Source: Chitinophagaceae bacterium UBA3961 (lineage in GTDB: Bacteria; Bacteroidota; Bacteroidia; Chitinophagales; Chitinophagaceae). Taken from it: a DNA stretch of 64,000 nucleotides. The translations under genes and the position numbers were made by a program. Positions 27,327 to 35,339 of this stretch are shown piece after piece; positions within the stretch are counted from its first letter, which is position 1; each line of letters begins with the position of its first letter. The stretch lies in the NCBI GenBank assembly GCA_002385265.1, contig DGDD01000145.1:3104-67103 (forward strand), read 5' to 3'. The notes beneath the pieces are model-generated. The model ran no database searches. It was not told where the DNA came from and saw only the letters and a list, made by a program, of their open reading frames with translations.

Positions 27327-29030
27327 CTAAGTAAACGAATAGTCAACGCCTGTTACTTGTGTTAGCAATGTTTGAGGCGCGTCCAAAATTTTTGCCGCCC
27401 TGGGTGGCGTTGGGGTAACGGGCGAATTGGAGGCAAGGTAATCACGCATTACTTGGTGCAGGGTATAAGTAGTGTTTTTTGCATTCTTCACGCCTTTGAT
27501 TCGACAGAGCATATCGGCAGGGTCGCCATCGCGTTCGCAGGCACATACGCGGTAGGTTCTATCGAGGTTCAATGCTTCGCCACCCACTTTCACTTCTTGT
27601 ACCCTTTTACCTTTTTCACCGAAGGCATTGAAGCTAATTTCCATTCCTTTGAACTTGATCAACCATCCACCAAATCGTTCGGATGCATTCGCGGCAAAAA
27701 CATTGTTCAATTCTTTTTCCAACCATTCCCACAACTGTTTCCCAGTGATTTCTGCCGTTCTAACGGTGCTGTCTACAGGAAGCATATCGTAGATAAATCC
27801 TTCAGTTATGGGAATATTTCCGGTACTATCGGGTGTTGTTCGGGGAGGGCAAAAGCGGAATCCATTTGAAAGTACAATGTCTACATCTTTCATTTGCCAT
27901 TTCAGTGCATTCAAAATCATAGTGTCAATTGGATTCTCGACCACAAAATATCGGTACAATGGAATGGTACTATAGCCTACTATTTTGTGAATCGATTCGG
28001 CAAAAGGCGCTTCATTTTGAGCAATGAGTTCTTTCATTGCCTTGTCCTCTTTGTATTTCGATGCATCTATTTCAATCAATTCATAATCATCTTTTACTAC
28101 TTTGCCATTCTCCACAATAAGTTTCAGCTTTCCAACAAAGGAACCAAAAGCGCCTGGTTCTACAACTTTACAATACTTGCAAACAATGGGTTTACGCACC
28201 CGTTCGTGTGTATCGCCTCCCAATATATAGTCTACTCCCGCTGTTTCAGACAAATTGGCCAAGTGAATTTGTTGCGACAGACCTAAATGCGCAATAACCA
28301 TAATGTATTCGCATTGTTCCTGATTTTTCAACACATCGATATAGTAAGCAATGTTTTCTTCCGGCTTTGTATAAATAATTCCTTTACTATAGTTCGGTGA
28401 TTGTCGTAAAGGAACAAGATGATCTGTGTATCCAATAAAGCCAATTTTTACCCCTTTCACATTCCATATATGATAGGGTTGAAAAACAAGTTCCCCTTTT
28501 CTTCCTTCACCCAGATCGTGGTACATATTTGCACAAATTTTAGGTGCATGGAGTGACCCCAGAAGCTGTTGCATTGATTTCTTGCCATACACTACTTCCC
28601 AATTTCCCGGCAGGTAAAGATCGTACTGCAATTGATTCAAAATGGGTAACATGGCCTTGCCCGTAGTTTTTACGGAGAGCTCACTGCCTTGAAACATATC
28701 ACCGGTATCGATTACAAAGGTATGGGCATTGTTCTTGCGTTCTTTATTGAGATAGGTGGCGAGATGTGCGTAGCCGCCTGTTTTCCTAAACACTGCTTGA
28801 TTGTTTTCCCAGAAGAGTTCATCGTGCGGGTGAAGTTGACAGTGAATATCGGTTGTTTGTAGAATGGTCAATTCAAAATTTCCGCCAGTATGGATTGAAT
28901 CATCTAAGTGACTCGAACTATCATTTTCCGTATTCGTTAAGTTGGCTGCACGGGTATCGAAACCCAAACCGAGTGCAGCAGAAAGCGTTCCTGCTTTGCG
29001 CAGAAAATCGCGTCTATTATTCGTTGGCAT
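27327..29030 (-). CDS. SoxB-like metallophosphoesterase/5'-nucleotidase family protein
   Basis: A 567-residue exported enzyme. The ATG at 29030 gives a twin-arginine signal (RRDFLRKAG) and is 13 bp after the cytochrome gene; the frame extends to 29138 only by overlapping it. The catalytic dimetal domain has TTDIHCQ, DTGDMFQGSE, GNWEVVYG, VIAHLGLSQQ and GGDTHERV. The usual GNHE is GNWE, a His-to-Trp change I associate with SoxB thiosulfohydrolases. A 5'-nucleotidase C domain follows (VDIVLSNGFR, ACERDGDPADM). Its pairing with a TsdA-like cytochrome in a sulfur cluster favours hydrolysis of a sulfur-conjugated substrate, but no SoxYZ carrier is encoded here. A plain nucleotidase remains possible. 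Confidence 0.75.
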   Translation of the reverse strand: MPTNNRRDFLRKAGTLSAALGLGFDTRAANLTNTENDSSSHLDDSIHTGGNFELTILQTTDIHCQLHPHDELFWENNQAVFRKTGGYAHLATYLNKERKNNAHTFVIDTGDMFQGSELSVKTTGKAMLPILNQLQYDLYLPGNWEVVYGKKSMQQLLGSLHAPKICANMYHDLGEGRKGELVFQPYHIWNVKGVKIGFIGYTDHLVPLRQSPNYSKGIIYTKPEENIAYYIDVLKNQEQCEYIMVIAHLGLSQQIHLANLSETAGVDYILGGDTHERVRKPIVCKYCKVVEPGAFGSFVGKLKLIVENGKVVKDDYELIEIDASKYKEDKAMKELIAQNEAPFAESIHKIVGYSTIPLYRYFVVENPIDTMILNALKWQMKDVDIVLSNGFRFCPPRTTPDSTGNIPITEGFIYDMLPVDSTVRTAEITGKQLWEWLEKELNNVFAANASERFGGWLIKFKGMEISFNAFGEKGKRVQEVKVGGEALNLDRTYRVCACERDGDPADMLCRIKGVKNAKNTTYTLHQVMRDYLASNSPVTPTPPRAAKILDAPQTLLTQVTGVDYSFT

Positions 29031-29043
29031 AGCAATCTTCGTT

Positions 29044-30039
29044 TTATTTTTTGGCTTGGGCTTTTCTTGCGTCGGCGATGGGTTGAAAAGGACCAAACTT
29101 GTGTTGCGCTTCGTTGAATCCATCTGCATAAGGGCCAAATGGATGATCTATTGGTTTTTTAGAGATATCGGGCCAGTCTTTACTTAGATCTTTTGAAGGA
29201 CGAGGTTGTGAATTTACAAATGCTGCGATGTTCCACGCGTCTTCATCTGAAAGAGAAGGGTTGTCGTGTGTTGCTTGTTGATAAGGCATATTGTCTTTAA
29301 TATAGCCTGCCAAACGTGAGAGTCGAAAAAGCCCGGCTCCTGAATTGTAACTATGTTCACCCCATAATGGTGGATAGGTATAGGCGTTACCTGCTTCGTT
29401 TAGCATGCCTTGTCCATTTGCTCCGTGACAGGATTGGCATTTTTCAGCATAAGCCTGTCTCCCTTTAGTAGGGTCTGCTGCTACACTCAAGTATTTTAAT
29501 TCACGAATACCTGTACCCTTTGGCTTGGTTCCTTTTGGCACTTCCTTTCCTAACCACTTCATATAAGTGAGTATGGCTGTCATCTCATTGCTATTGGTAT
29601 CAATGGCTTGTCCATTCAAACTTCTTTCAAAGCAATCGTTCACGCGCTTCGACATCGATTCAACCGTTCCACTTCGATCTCTGAATTTGGGGTAGGTAGA
29701 AGCAACGGCTCCGTAATTGTTGCCCCAAGGTTGATTGCCTGCGGAGAGATGGCAATTTTGACAATTCATACCATTGGTAATTGCTGCAATGGTTCCCTTA
29801 GGACCGAAGTAATAAGAAGTATTGGCGATGAGGTCTTGACCATAAATAATCTGGGCTCTTTCTTCTTTTGTGAGACTATTGTCGAAGGATAGATCCGGTC
29901 CTATCCAATACTTTGAAGAAGTAGTATCTGCTGCAATTCTGTTTAGTACGTTTTTTGAAGGACGATTCATTACTTCAAACGAGCCCACTATTATTAACAG
30001 CAATACAATATAGAGCGGCCAGTTTTCTTTCCATTTCAT
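29044..30039 (-). CDS. TsdA-like dihaem c-type cytochrome (thiosulfate dehydrogenase family)
   Basis: A 331-residue periplasmic dihaem cytochrome anchored by an N-terminal helix (about 8-22). Haem motifs are C93-Q-N-C96-H97 and C201-Q-S-C204-H205. The segment RVNDCFERSLNG places Cys 136 where TsdA enzymes have the unusual cysteine ligand of haem 1 (N-x-C-x-x-RS-x-N). TsdA oxidises thiosulfate to tetrathionate or works in reverse. The match covers YPKFRDRSGTVESM and MTAILTYMKWLG, as in that family. It is first in an operon with the SoxB-like gene and has a Crp-type palindrome upstream. Confidence 0.82.
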   Translation of the reverse strand: MKWKENWPLYIVLLLIIVGSFEVMNRPSKNVLNRIAADTTSSKYWIGPDLSFDNSLTKEERAQIIYGQDLIANTSYYFGPKGTIAAITNGMNCQNCHLSAGNQPWGNNYGAVASTYPKFRDRSGTVESMSKRVNDCFERSLNGQAIDTNSNEMTAILTYMKWLGKEVPKGTKPKGTGIRELKYLSVAADPTKGRQAYAEKCQSCHGANGQGMLNEAGNAYTYPPLWGEHSYNSGAGLFRLSRLAGYIKDNMPYQQATHDNPSLSDEDAWNIAAFVNSQPRPSKDLSKDWPDISKKPIDHPFGPYADGFNEAQHKFGPFQPIADARKAQAKK

Positions 30040-30067
30040 GTGAATAGCAATTTGAGTGAAGTGATGT

Positions 30068-30110
30068 AAAAATTACGAAATAATTTGTGAATGATGGTGA
30101 CTGAAGTCAC
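30068..30110 (-). promoter_or_regulatory. Crp-type palindrome and -7 element of the TsdA-like operon (site 2)
   Basis: GTGACT-GA-AGTCAC (30097-30110, centre 30103.5) has 6-bp arms. On the minus strand TAATTTTT (30075-30068) matches TAnnTTTG in 7 of 8 positions and is centred 32 bp downstream, which puts the palindrome near -40. Predicted transcription start about 30064; ATG at 30039. Confidence 0.72.
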
Positions 30111-30129
30111 TGATGTGAGAGGGAGGAGG

Positions 30130-30358
30130 GAGATAATTAAGAATTAATAATTAATAATGGAACAGCCGAAAACAGGAACGAGGATGAGAGGAGACGAGGA
30201 TAGAGGAAATACAGAGAAAGTAGAGGGAGAAGAACAGGGGGATAAAGAATTAAGAAGTAATAATTAATAATGGAACAGCCGGAATACAGGAGGGAGGAGA
30301 CGAGGAAGATGAATACTTTGCGGCTTCTTGGCGGGCTTTGCGCATTTTGCGGTGAATA
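30130..30358. repeat. Repeat mosaic (modules A, C, A, C, B)
   Basis: Two cycles of module A followed by GAGGA-rich module C (30133-30240 and 30243-30312) end in a CTTTGCGG/GCGGGCTTTGCG block (30315-30358). Frames across it are low-complexity and not called as genes. Confidence 0.75.
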
Positions 30359-30368
30359 AAAGCACAAT

Positions 30369-30390
30369 AAAAAAGGCCGAGGAATCGGCC
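30369..30390 (-). terminator. Rho-independent terminator of the YeeE/YedE pair
   Basis: GGCCGA (30375-30380) pairs with TCGGCC (30385-30390), loop GGAA. On the minus strand the stem is followed by TTTTTTATT. It lies 70 bp beyond the stop at 30460. Confidence 0.78.
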
Positions 30391-30459
30391 CTAATGAATA
30401 CACTAAACATTAATGAAAATGCACATGTACAAACACCATAGATATGAACTATAAAAATT

Positions 30460-30984
30460 TTAATGGGGCAGTTTATCGCGGAAATAACCGTAGGTCCAAG
30501 TACCGGCGATGGCACTGAGCACTACTACAGAAATTACCAAGGCACCAGTTCCAATTTGTGCAAAGAGTGGGCCGGGGCAAGCGCCTGTCACAGCCCAGCC
30601 AAGGCCAAACAATAAGCCTCCGTATATTTGGCCCTTATTGAACTTCTTTGGGTGAAATTCAATGGCTTCACCGTGTATGGTTTTTACCTTGAATTTTTTG
30701 ATCAGCCATACTGAAATGATTCCTACTACTACAGCTGTTCCGATAACTCCATACATGTGAAAACTTTGCAAACGGAACATTTCTTGAATACGAAACCAAG
30801 AGATGATCTCTGCCTTTACAAAAACTACTCCGAAGATCAATCCTACGGCTGCATATTTGAAATTATACCACCAAGGGTGATGCATGTGTGATTCGTTCAC
30901 ACACATGGTATCGAGGGAGCGTACTTCAAAATCTAGTGCCTCTTGTTGAGGTGTGATGGTTGTTATGTTTACTTGAGTACTCAT
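30460..30984 (-). CDS. YeeE/YedE family protein, second half (DUF6691-like)
   Basis: A 174-residue membrane protein with four or five helices and the conserved GWAVTGACPGPLFAQIG motif of the YeeE/YedE (TsuA-related) family. In characterised members conserved Cys residues pass thiosulfate through the channel. Here the transporter is split in two genes; this is the C-terminal half, 6 bp after its partner. Import or export of thiosulfate or another sulfur species is inferred from the family and from the surrounding sulfur-oxidation genes. Confidence 0.82.
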   Translation of the reverse strand: MSTQVNITTITPQQEALDFEVRSLDTMCVNESHMHHPWWYNFKYAAVGLIFGVVFVKAEIISWFRIQEMFRLQSFHMYGVIGTAVVVGIISVWLIKKFKVKTIHGEAIEFHPKKFNKGQIYGGLLFGLGWAVTGACPGPLFAQIGTGALVISVVVLSAIAGTWTYGYFRDKLPH

Positions 30985-30990
30985 GATAAA

Positions 30991-31560
30991 TTAAATGGTT
31001 AGTTTTAAAATAGAGGGAAGGATGAAATTGGCCATTGCAAAACCTCCAACCATGAACATGATTGTTGCAACTAAAGAAGGCCATTGCAAATCGCTTAGGC
31101 CCATAATAGCATGTCCGGAAGTACAACCTCCTGCATAACGCGCTCCAAATCCAACCAAGAAGCCACCACCTACCAGCATGATCAGCCCACGAATACTGAA
31201 CAAGCTTTGCAAAGAGAACAATTCAGCGGGGAGCAAATTGGAGTTGTCGGTAATGCCATACGATTTCAGTTCAGCAGCCAACTCAGGATGCACAACCACC
31301 GGATCAGGGTTTGCTAATAATTGCGCGGCAATGATTGCACCTGCAAAAATTCCACCCACAAAGAAGAAGTTCCAGATTTCTTTCTTCCAATCGTACTTGA
31401 AAAACTTGATGTTTGAGGGGAAACAAGCAGCACAGGCATGTCTGAGATTTGCAGAAATGCCAAAGTGTTTGTTACCGAGTAAAAGAAGCGCGGGTACAAT
31501 GAGTCCAATAATAGCACCGGCCACATACCAAGGCCAGGGTTGCTTGAGCATCTCGATCAT
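30991..31560 (-). CDS. YeeE/YedE family protein, first half
   Basis: Membrane protein with about four helices, carrying RHACAACFP and the family motif YAGGCTSGHAIMG. The ATG at 31560 (189 residues) or 31551 is preferred over ATG 31584, because the operator-promoter layout upstream puts the transcription start near 31578, inside the longer frame. It is the N-terminal partner of the downstream gene (6 bp gap). Together the pair equals one full-length YeeE/YedE sulfur transporter. Confidence 0.82.
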   Translation of the reverse strand: MIEMLKQPWPWYVAGAIIGLIVPALLLLGNKHFGISANLRHACAACFPSNIKFFKYDWKKEIWNFFFVGGIFAGAIIAAQLLANPDPVVVHPELAAELKSYGITDNSNLLPAELFSLQSLFSIRGLIMLVGGGFLVGFGARYAGGCTSGHAIMGLSDLQWPSLVATIMFMVGGFAMANFILPSILKLTI

Positions 31561-31581
31561 AGCTAAATTGAGTTTAGAATA

Positions 31582-31625
31582 CAAATATGAGGGGATGGCA
31601 GGAGCTTATCGGTGATGATAGTCAC
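31582..31625 (-). promoter_or_regulatory. Crp-type palindrome and -7 element of the YeeE/YedE pair (site 3)
   Basis: GTGA-TGATAG-TCAC (31612-31625, centre 31618.5). On the minus strand CATATTTG (31589-31582, 7/8 match to TAnnTTTG) is centred 33 bp downstream. Predicted transcription start about 31578. Confidence 0.72.
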
Positions 31626-31659
31626 TTTGGTGCGATAAGGCGAATTATTAATTGGAAGC

Positions 31660-31836
31660 TGGGAAAATAATTTGTGAAGGTGGAAATGAAATACAGAGAA
31701 AGAACAGGAGGAGGAAGAGGGGGAGGAATTAATAATTAATAATTAATAAGTACTAATTAAACAACCGGAATACGGGAAGGAGGATAAAGGGAATACTTTG
31801 CGAAACCTTTGCGGACTCTGCGGGCTTTGCGGTGAG
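31660..31836. repeat. Repeat mosaic (modules C, A, C, B)
   Basis: AGAGAAAGAACAGGAGGAGG (31690-31718), module A (31722-31765), a short purine block and GCGAAACCTTTGCGG/GCGGGCTTTGCGG words (31799-31836), directly against the porin stop. Confidence 0.7.
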
Positions 31837-31842
31837 TAAGCA

Positions 31843-33270
31843 CTAATAATGAAAATTCAATACCAAGTTCCACTGATCCATGTTCACCTTGTTGATCACG
31901 TATTTATTGTTGTTATGAGTATGACCCTGACTTTCCTTGTTCACATACAATACTTGCAGATCCCAGCCTTTGAAGAAACCTTGCAATTCATAACGTAAGT
32001 CGATGTTTAGTTGCGAATACGAAGGCATTCCATATTTATTCAATTCAAAATTGGTAGGATCGGGCAGTTGGTAATAGCCCCAAGCAGCTTGTATCTTCAA
32101 TGGTTGTTTTGGGATTGCATATCCTCCTTTTACAACGTAAGCATGTACATTGCCTAAACCTTCGTTTCTCTCACGTGGAAGAAAAGTAAAGAAGGGATCT
32201 CTCCCCCACTCTCTTGGCATCAAGTACCTTCCATGTTTTGTAATTCTATTGTAGTTAGCAGAAAACTGCCAGCGCTTGTTCTCCCAACCAAATTTAGCAC
32301 CGTAGGTGTGCGATGAGGCGCCTTTTTGAAAGTAGGTCTTCGTTGGATCCTCGTTACCACCGTGATGAATAATTTGTTGATGGATGGTTTGAAAACCTGC
32401 GATGAGCTTTGATTTATTCTTCAAAACACGAGAGTAATCAGCCTGAAAAAACACAGAATTGAAAATATTCTCTGTGAATTGGTTCCACAATTGAAGTTTG
32501 ATTTCCTTCCCCACTTCTTGTGAAATGCCTCCTAAAAGAATTCCTTTCGACTCAAGATTACCTTTGTATTGCGATTTTGTTCCATCTTGGTTAACTCCGG
32601 ATGGATAGAGCCCTATTGATTCACCAATATTGTACCACTCAACAGTGCTTCTTGGAGAGAGTTGATAGATATAGGCCGCTTCAATTTTTGTCTTCCTTTT
32701 CTTGTAAATACCATCTACTCCTTCTATTTCGGTGGGGCGCATTCTTCCGTCTTGCAGGTTAATGAACGGTGTATTCATAAGCTGCCGTCCAACAGTAAGG
32801 GTGATATTGTATTTGGAATATCGTATGAAAAGTTCTTCGAGACGATCAATGTTCTTTGTATTTGAAGGATCAGTAATGTCGTAAAGGCCTATTTCGTAGC
32901 GATTCAGTTGCTTTGTACTTGAATCGGGAATGGTTAAATTAGAAGACCCCACGTTAAAAACAAAGAAGCCACTAACGCCAAATTGGAATCCATGAAAAAG
33001 AGCCGTATGGTATTGAAGTCCGCCTCCTGCTGCTTGAGCATGGTAATCACTCAGGCCTTTTTCATTGTTCGTATTCATATAAAAATATCGAAAATGGCCG
33101 GTGAACTTTCCTCGACTAAAGGCCGACAGAAACGAGGTGGTATCTTGTGATAGCGTTTTCTCTCCATTCCAAGTTTTGGGATGTTCGTTAAGTTCTTGAT
33201 GTTGCGCATGCGAGTAAAGGGCAATAAAAAGTAAGGCCCCTGTACTCACTAGTTTTCTAATGAAATACAT
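31843..33270 (-). CDS. OprD-like outer membrane porin
   Basis: A 475-residue beta-barrel with signal peptide (ends LYSHAQ). The OprD/outer-membrane porin pattern is visible in RLEELFIRYSKYNITLTVGRQLMNTPF, MRPTEIEGVDGIY and MPREWGRDPFFTF, and the protein ends LNFHY with a terminal aromatic residue. It probably admits small anions or organic acids, possibly sulfur compounds given its setting. It follows the DUF6132 gene by 32 bp on the same strand. No palindrome of the cluster type was found directly upstream. Confidence 0.83.
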   Translation of the reverse strand: MYFIRKLVSTGALLFIALYSHAQHQELNEHPKTWNGEKTLSQDTTSFLSAFSRGKFTGHFRYFYMNTNNEKGLSDYHAQAAGGGLQYHTALFHGFQFGVSGFFVFNVGSSNLTIPDSSTKQLNRYEIGLYDITDPSNTKNIDRLEELFIRYSKYNITLTVGRQLMNTPFINLQDGRMRPTEIEGVDGIYKKRKTKIEAAYIYQLSPRSTVEWYNIGESIGLYPSGVNQDGTKSQYKGNLESKGILLGGISQEVGKEIKLQLWNQFTENIFNSVFFQADYSRVLKNKSKLIAGFQTIHQQIIHHGGNEDPTKTYFQKGASSHTYGAKFGWENKRWQFSANYNRITKHGRYLMPREWGRDPFFTFLPRERNEGLGNVHAYVVKGGYAIPKQPLKIQAAWGYYQLPDPTNFELNKYGMPSYSQLNIDLRYELQGFFKGWDLQVLYVNKESQGHTHNNNKYVINKVNMDQWNLVLNFHY

Positions 33271-33302
33271 AGCAATGAAATAAAAAAATAAAAGCAGTTG
33301 TG

Positions 33303-33491
33303 TTACTTTCTGAATAAACTGAAAACCAGGTACCCCATTACTCCGAAATAAACGGTACTATTTAGGGGCTTAGAAGTGATCATACAAGTGCCGGAACTAC
33401 AGCCTATGAATTTCCAATAGAAAAACCCTGCAATCATGCCTACACCTGCCCCAATGAGGGGTATTTTATTTTTGAGAAGTACTTGTTTCAT
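33303..33491 (-). CDS. DUF6132 small membrane protein
   Basis: A 62-residue protein with two membrane helices and the loop IGCSSGTCMITSKPLNST between them, the signature of DUF6132. The Cys-X4-Cys loop is typical. The family is often seen beside rhodanese and YeeE/YedE genes, which suggests a part in moving or sensing sulfane sulfur; this is inference. It begins 5 bp after the rhodanese stop. Confidence 0.75.
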   Translation of the reverse strand: MKQVLLKNKIPLIGAGVGMIAGFFYWKFIGCSSGTCMITSKPLNSTVYFGVMGYLVFSLFRK

Positions 33492-33496
33492 GAATA

Positions 33497-33778
33497 CTAG
33501 TTGAGGTAAAAAGCCACGTCATCAATGCCGCCTCCATTGTAAATATTCTCTATCCTCAATATGCGCAAATAAGCGATGGCTTGTCCGCTTCTGTTGCCAC
33601 TTCTGCAATAGAATACAACATTCTTCGATCCAAGTCCGGGGATCTCACTATAGCGATAAGGAATTTGATCAAGTGGAATATTGATGGCGCCTTCAATATG
33701 ACCCATTTGGTATTCGGGCGGTGTTCTCACATCAACAAGCAATGTATCGGGACTTTTAAGTATTTCTGAAATTGTCAT
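33497..33778 (-). CDS. Single-domain rhodanese
   Basis: A 93-residue cytosolic sulfurtransferase with the active-site loop VFYCRSGNRSG (catalytic Cys) and the DVRTPPEYQMGHIEGAINIP start common to small GlpE-like rhodaneses. It would pass persulfide sulfur between the sulfide oxidation enzymes. It leads a group with DUF6132 and the porin and is separated from the persulfide dioxygenase gene by a hairpin. Confidence 0.9.
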   Translation of the reverse strand: MTISEILKSPDTLLVDVRTPPEYQMGHIEGAINIPLDQIPYRYSEIPGLGSKNVVFYCRSGNRSGQAIAYLRILRIENIYNGGGIDDVAFYLN

Positions 33779-33789
33779 AAGAATATTTT

Positions 33790-33818
33790 TAAAAAAAGGG
33801 AAGACGGCTGTCTTCCCT
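33790..33818 (-). terminator. Terminator between persulfide dioxygenase and rhodanese genes
   Basis: AGGGAAGAC (33797-33805) pairs perfectly with GTCTTCCCT (33810-33818) around a 4-nt loop. On the minus strand it is followed by a run of T (33796-33786). It should end or attenuate the transcript before the rhodanese gene, whose ATG is 18 bp further on. Confidence 0.8.
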
Positions 33819-33851
33819 CTTAACCTATATACCTTAACCTGAAACTAATTT

Positions 33852-35273
33852 TTACAACATGGTAGAGGGGCAAACATAATCCGTAACAGTAAATTTACCC
33901 GACTCTTTAATGGCTTTGAAGCCGCCTTTTACATCAATCAAATTATCGAAACCACGAGCTTTCAAAATAGATGTAAAGATCATTGAACGATAGCCACCCG
34001 CGCAATGCACGTAGTAGGTTTTGTCTATGTTAATTTGCGCCATGGCGTCGTTGATGAAATCGAGTGGCGCATTTTCTGCAGAAACGATGTGTTCGCTGAA
34101 GTATTCGCTTTTCTTTCTCACATCTAACACATTTGCTTGTGGATTTGTATCCATGATTGCAGCAAGTTCTTCAGCTGAAATACTCTTGATAGAGTCTACT
34201 TCTTTGTCGGCATTTTTCCAGGCATCAAATCCGCCCTCTAAATATCCGATCACATAGTCGTAGCCTACTCTACTCAAACGCGTTACCACTTCTTCTTCGG
34301 TACCCGGCTCGCAGATGAGTAATATTTCTTGTTTGATATCCGGAATCATTGCACCCACCCAAGGGGCAAAATTTCCTTCTAAACCAATATTAATTGAATT
34401 GGGCACAAAACCTTGGGCAAATTTCTGAGCAGCACGAACATCCAACATCAGAGCGCCTGTTTCATTGGCTGCTGTTTCAAAAGCGTTGGGGCTCATGGCA
34501 TGGAGACCACGTTCCAATACTTTATCGATGCTATCATATCCTTGAATATTCATCATCACGTTCAAAGGGAAATAAGCCGGAGGAGCAACCAATCCGGTTG
34601 TTACTTCTTTGATGAACTCTTCCTTCGTCATATCGGCACGGAGTGCATAGTTCACTTGCTTTTGATGCCCGAGTAGATCTGTTGTTTCCTTACTCATGTT
34701 TTTACCACAGGCCGAACCGGCTCCGTGAGCGGGATATACAACGATATCGTTAGACAAAGGCATGATCTTATTTCTCAAAGAATCGAAGAGATGGCCTGCT
34801 AAAATTTCCTGTGTAAGGTCTGCTTTTACTTTCTGAGCAAGATCGGGACGACCTACATCACCAATAAAGAGGGTATCGCCACTAAACAATCCAACCTCTT
34901 TGCCTGTTTCATCACTCAATAAATAACAAGTACTTTCCATTGTATGTCCTGGAGTATGCAACACTTTAATGGTAGCATTTCCTACTTTTAAAATCTCACC
35001 GTCTTTAGCGGAATGAAATTCAAAATTGGGTTTTGCATTCGGGCCGTAAACAATAGGAGCCCCTGTTTTTTTAGAAAGATCGAGGTGACCTGAAACGAAA
35101 TCGGCGTGAAAATGCGTCTCCAATACGTACTTGATCTTTGCATTGTTTTTTGCAGCGCGATCAATGTACGGTTGCACTTCTCTTAATGGATCGATGATCA
35201 CTGCTTCACCATTGCTTTCGATATAATAAGCTCCTTGAGCTAAACATCCGGTATAAATCTGTTCTATTTTCAT
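33852..35273 (-). CDS. Persulfide dioxygenase-rhodanese fusion (MBL fold)
   Basis: A 473-residue three-domain protein. The N-terminal metallo-beta-lactamase domain (about 1-230) has THFHADFVSGH, HTPGHTMES and SGDTLFIGDVGRPD, as in ETHE1-type persulfide dioxygenases that oxidise glutathione or low-molecular-weight persulfide to sulfite. Two rhodanese domains follow: the first has a Cys in LLICEPGTEE, the second an active-site Cys in YYVHCAGGYRS. ATG 35273 is chosen; the frame extends to a TTG at 35294, but the -7 element overlaps it. A Crp-type palindrome lies upstream and a strong hairpin downstream. Confidence 0.9.
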   Translation of the reverse strand: MKIEQIYTGCLAQGAYYIESNGEAVIIDPLREVQPYIDRAAKNNAKIKYVLETHFHADFVSGHLDLSKKTGAPIVYGPNAKPNFEFHSAKDGEILKVGNATIKVLHTPGHTMESTCYLLSDETGKEVGLFSGDTLFIGDVGRPDLAQKVKADLTQEILAGHLFDSLRNKIMPLSNDIVVYPAHGAGSACGKNMSKETTDLLGHQKQVNYALRADMTKEEFIKEVTTGLVAPPAYFPLNVMMNIQGYDSIDKVLERGLHAMSPNAFETAANETGALMLDVRAAQKFAQGFVPNSINIGLEGNFAPWVGAMIPDIKQEILLICEPGTEEEVVTRLSRVGYDYVIGYLEGGFDAWKNADKEVDSIKSISAEELAAIMDTNPQANVLDVRKKSEYFSEHIVSAENAPLDFINDAMAQINIDKTYYVHCAGGYRSMIFTSILKARGFDNLIDVKGGFKAIKESGKFTVTDYVCPSTML

Positions 35274-35291
35274 TTCTGATATTTTATAAAT

Positions 35292-35335
35292 CAAAGTTGA
35301 GAGAATATTAATATTGCATCAATGACAAAAGTCAC
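35292..35335 (-). promoter_or_regulatory. Crp-type palindrome and -7 element of the persulfide dioxygenase gene (site 4)
   Basis: On the minus strand GTGA-CTTTTG-TCAT (35335-35322, centre 35328.5) carries a perfect TGAC/GTCA core. CAACTTTG (35299-35292, 7/8 match to TAnnTTTG) is centred 33 bp downstream. Predicted start of transcription about 35288, 15 nt before the ATG at 35273. Confidence 0.68.
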
Positions 35336-35339
35336 ACAG

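Noticed and set aside
30137-30515. Two short overlapping minus-strand frames with PRLLSSSFL-like sequence
   Set aside because: Translation of module C and A repeats; the same peptide-like strings appear in other mosaics.
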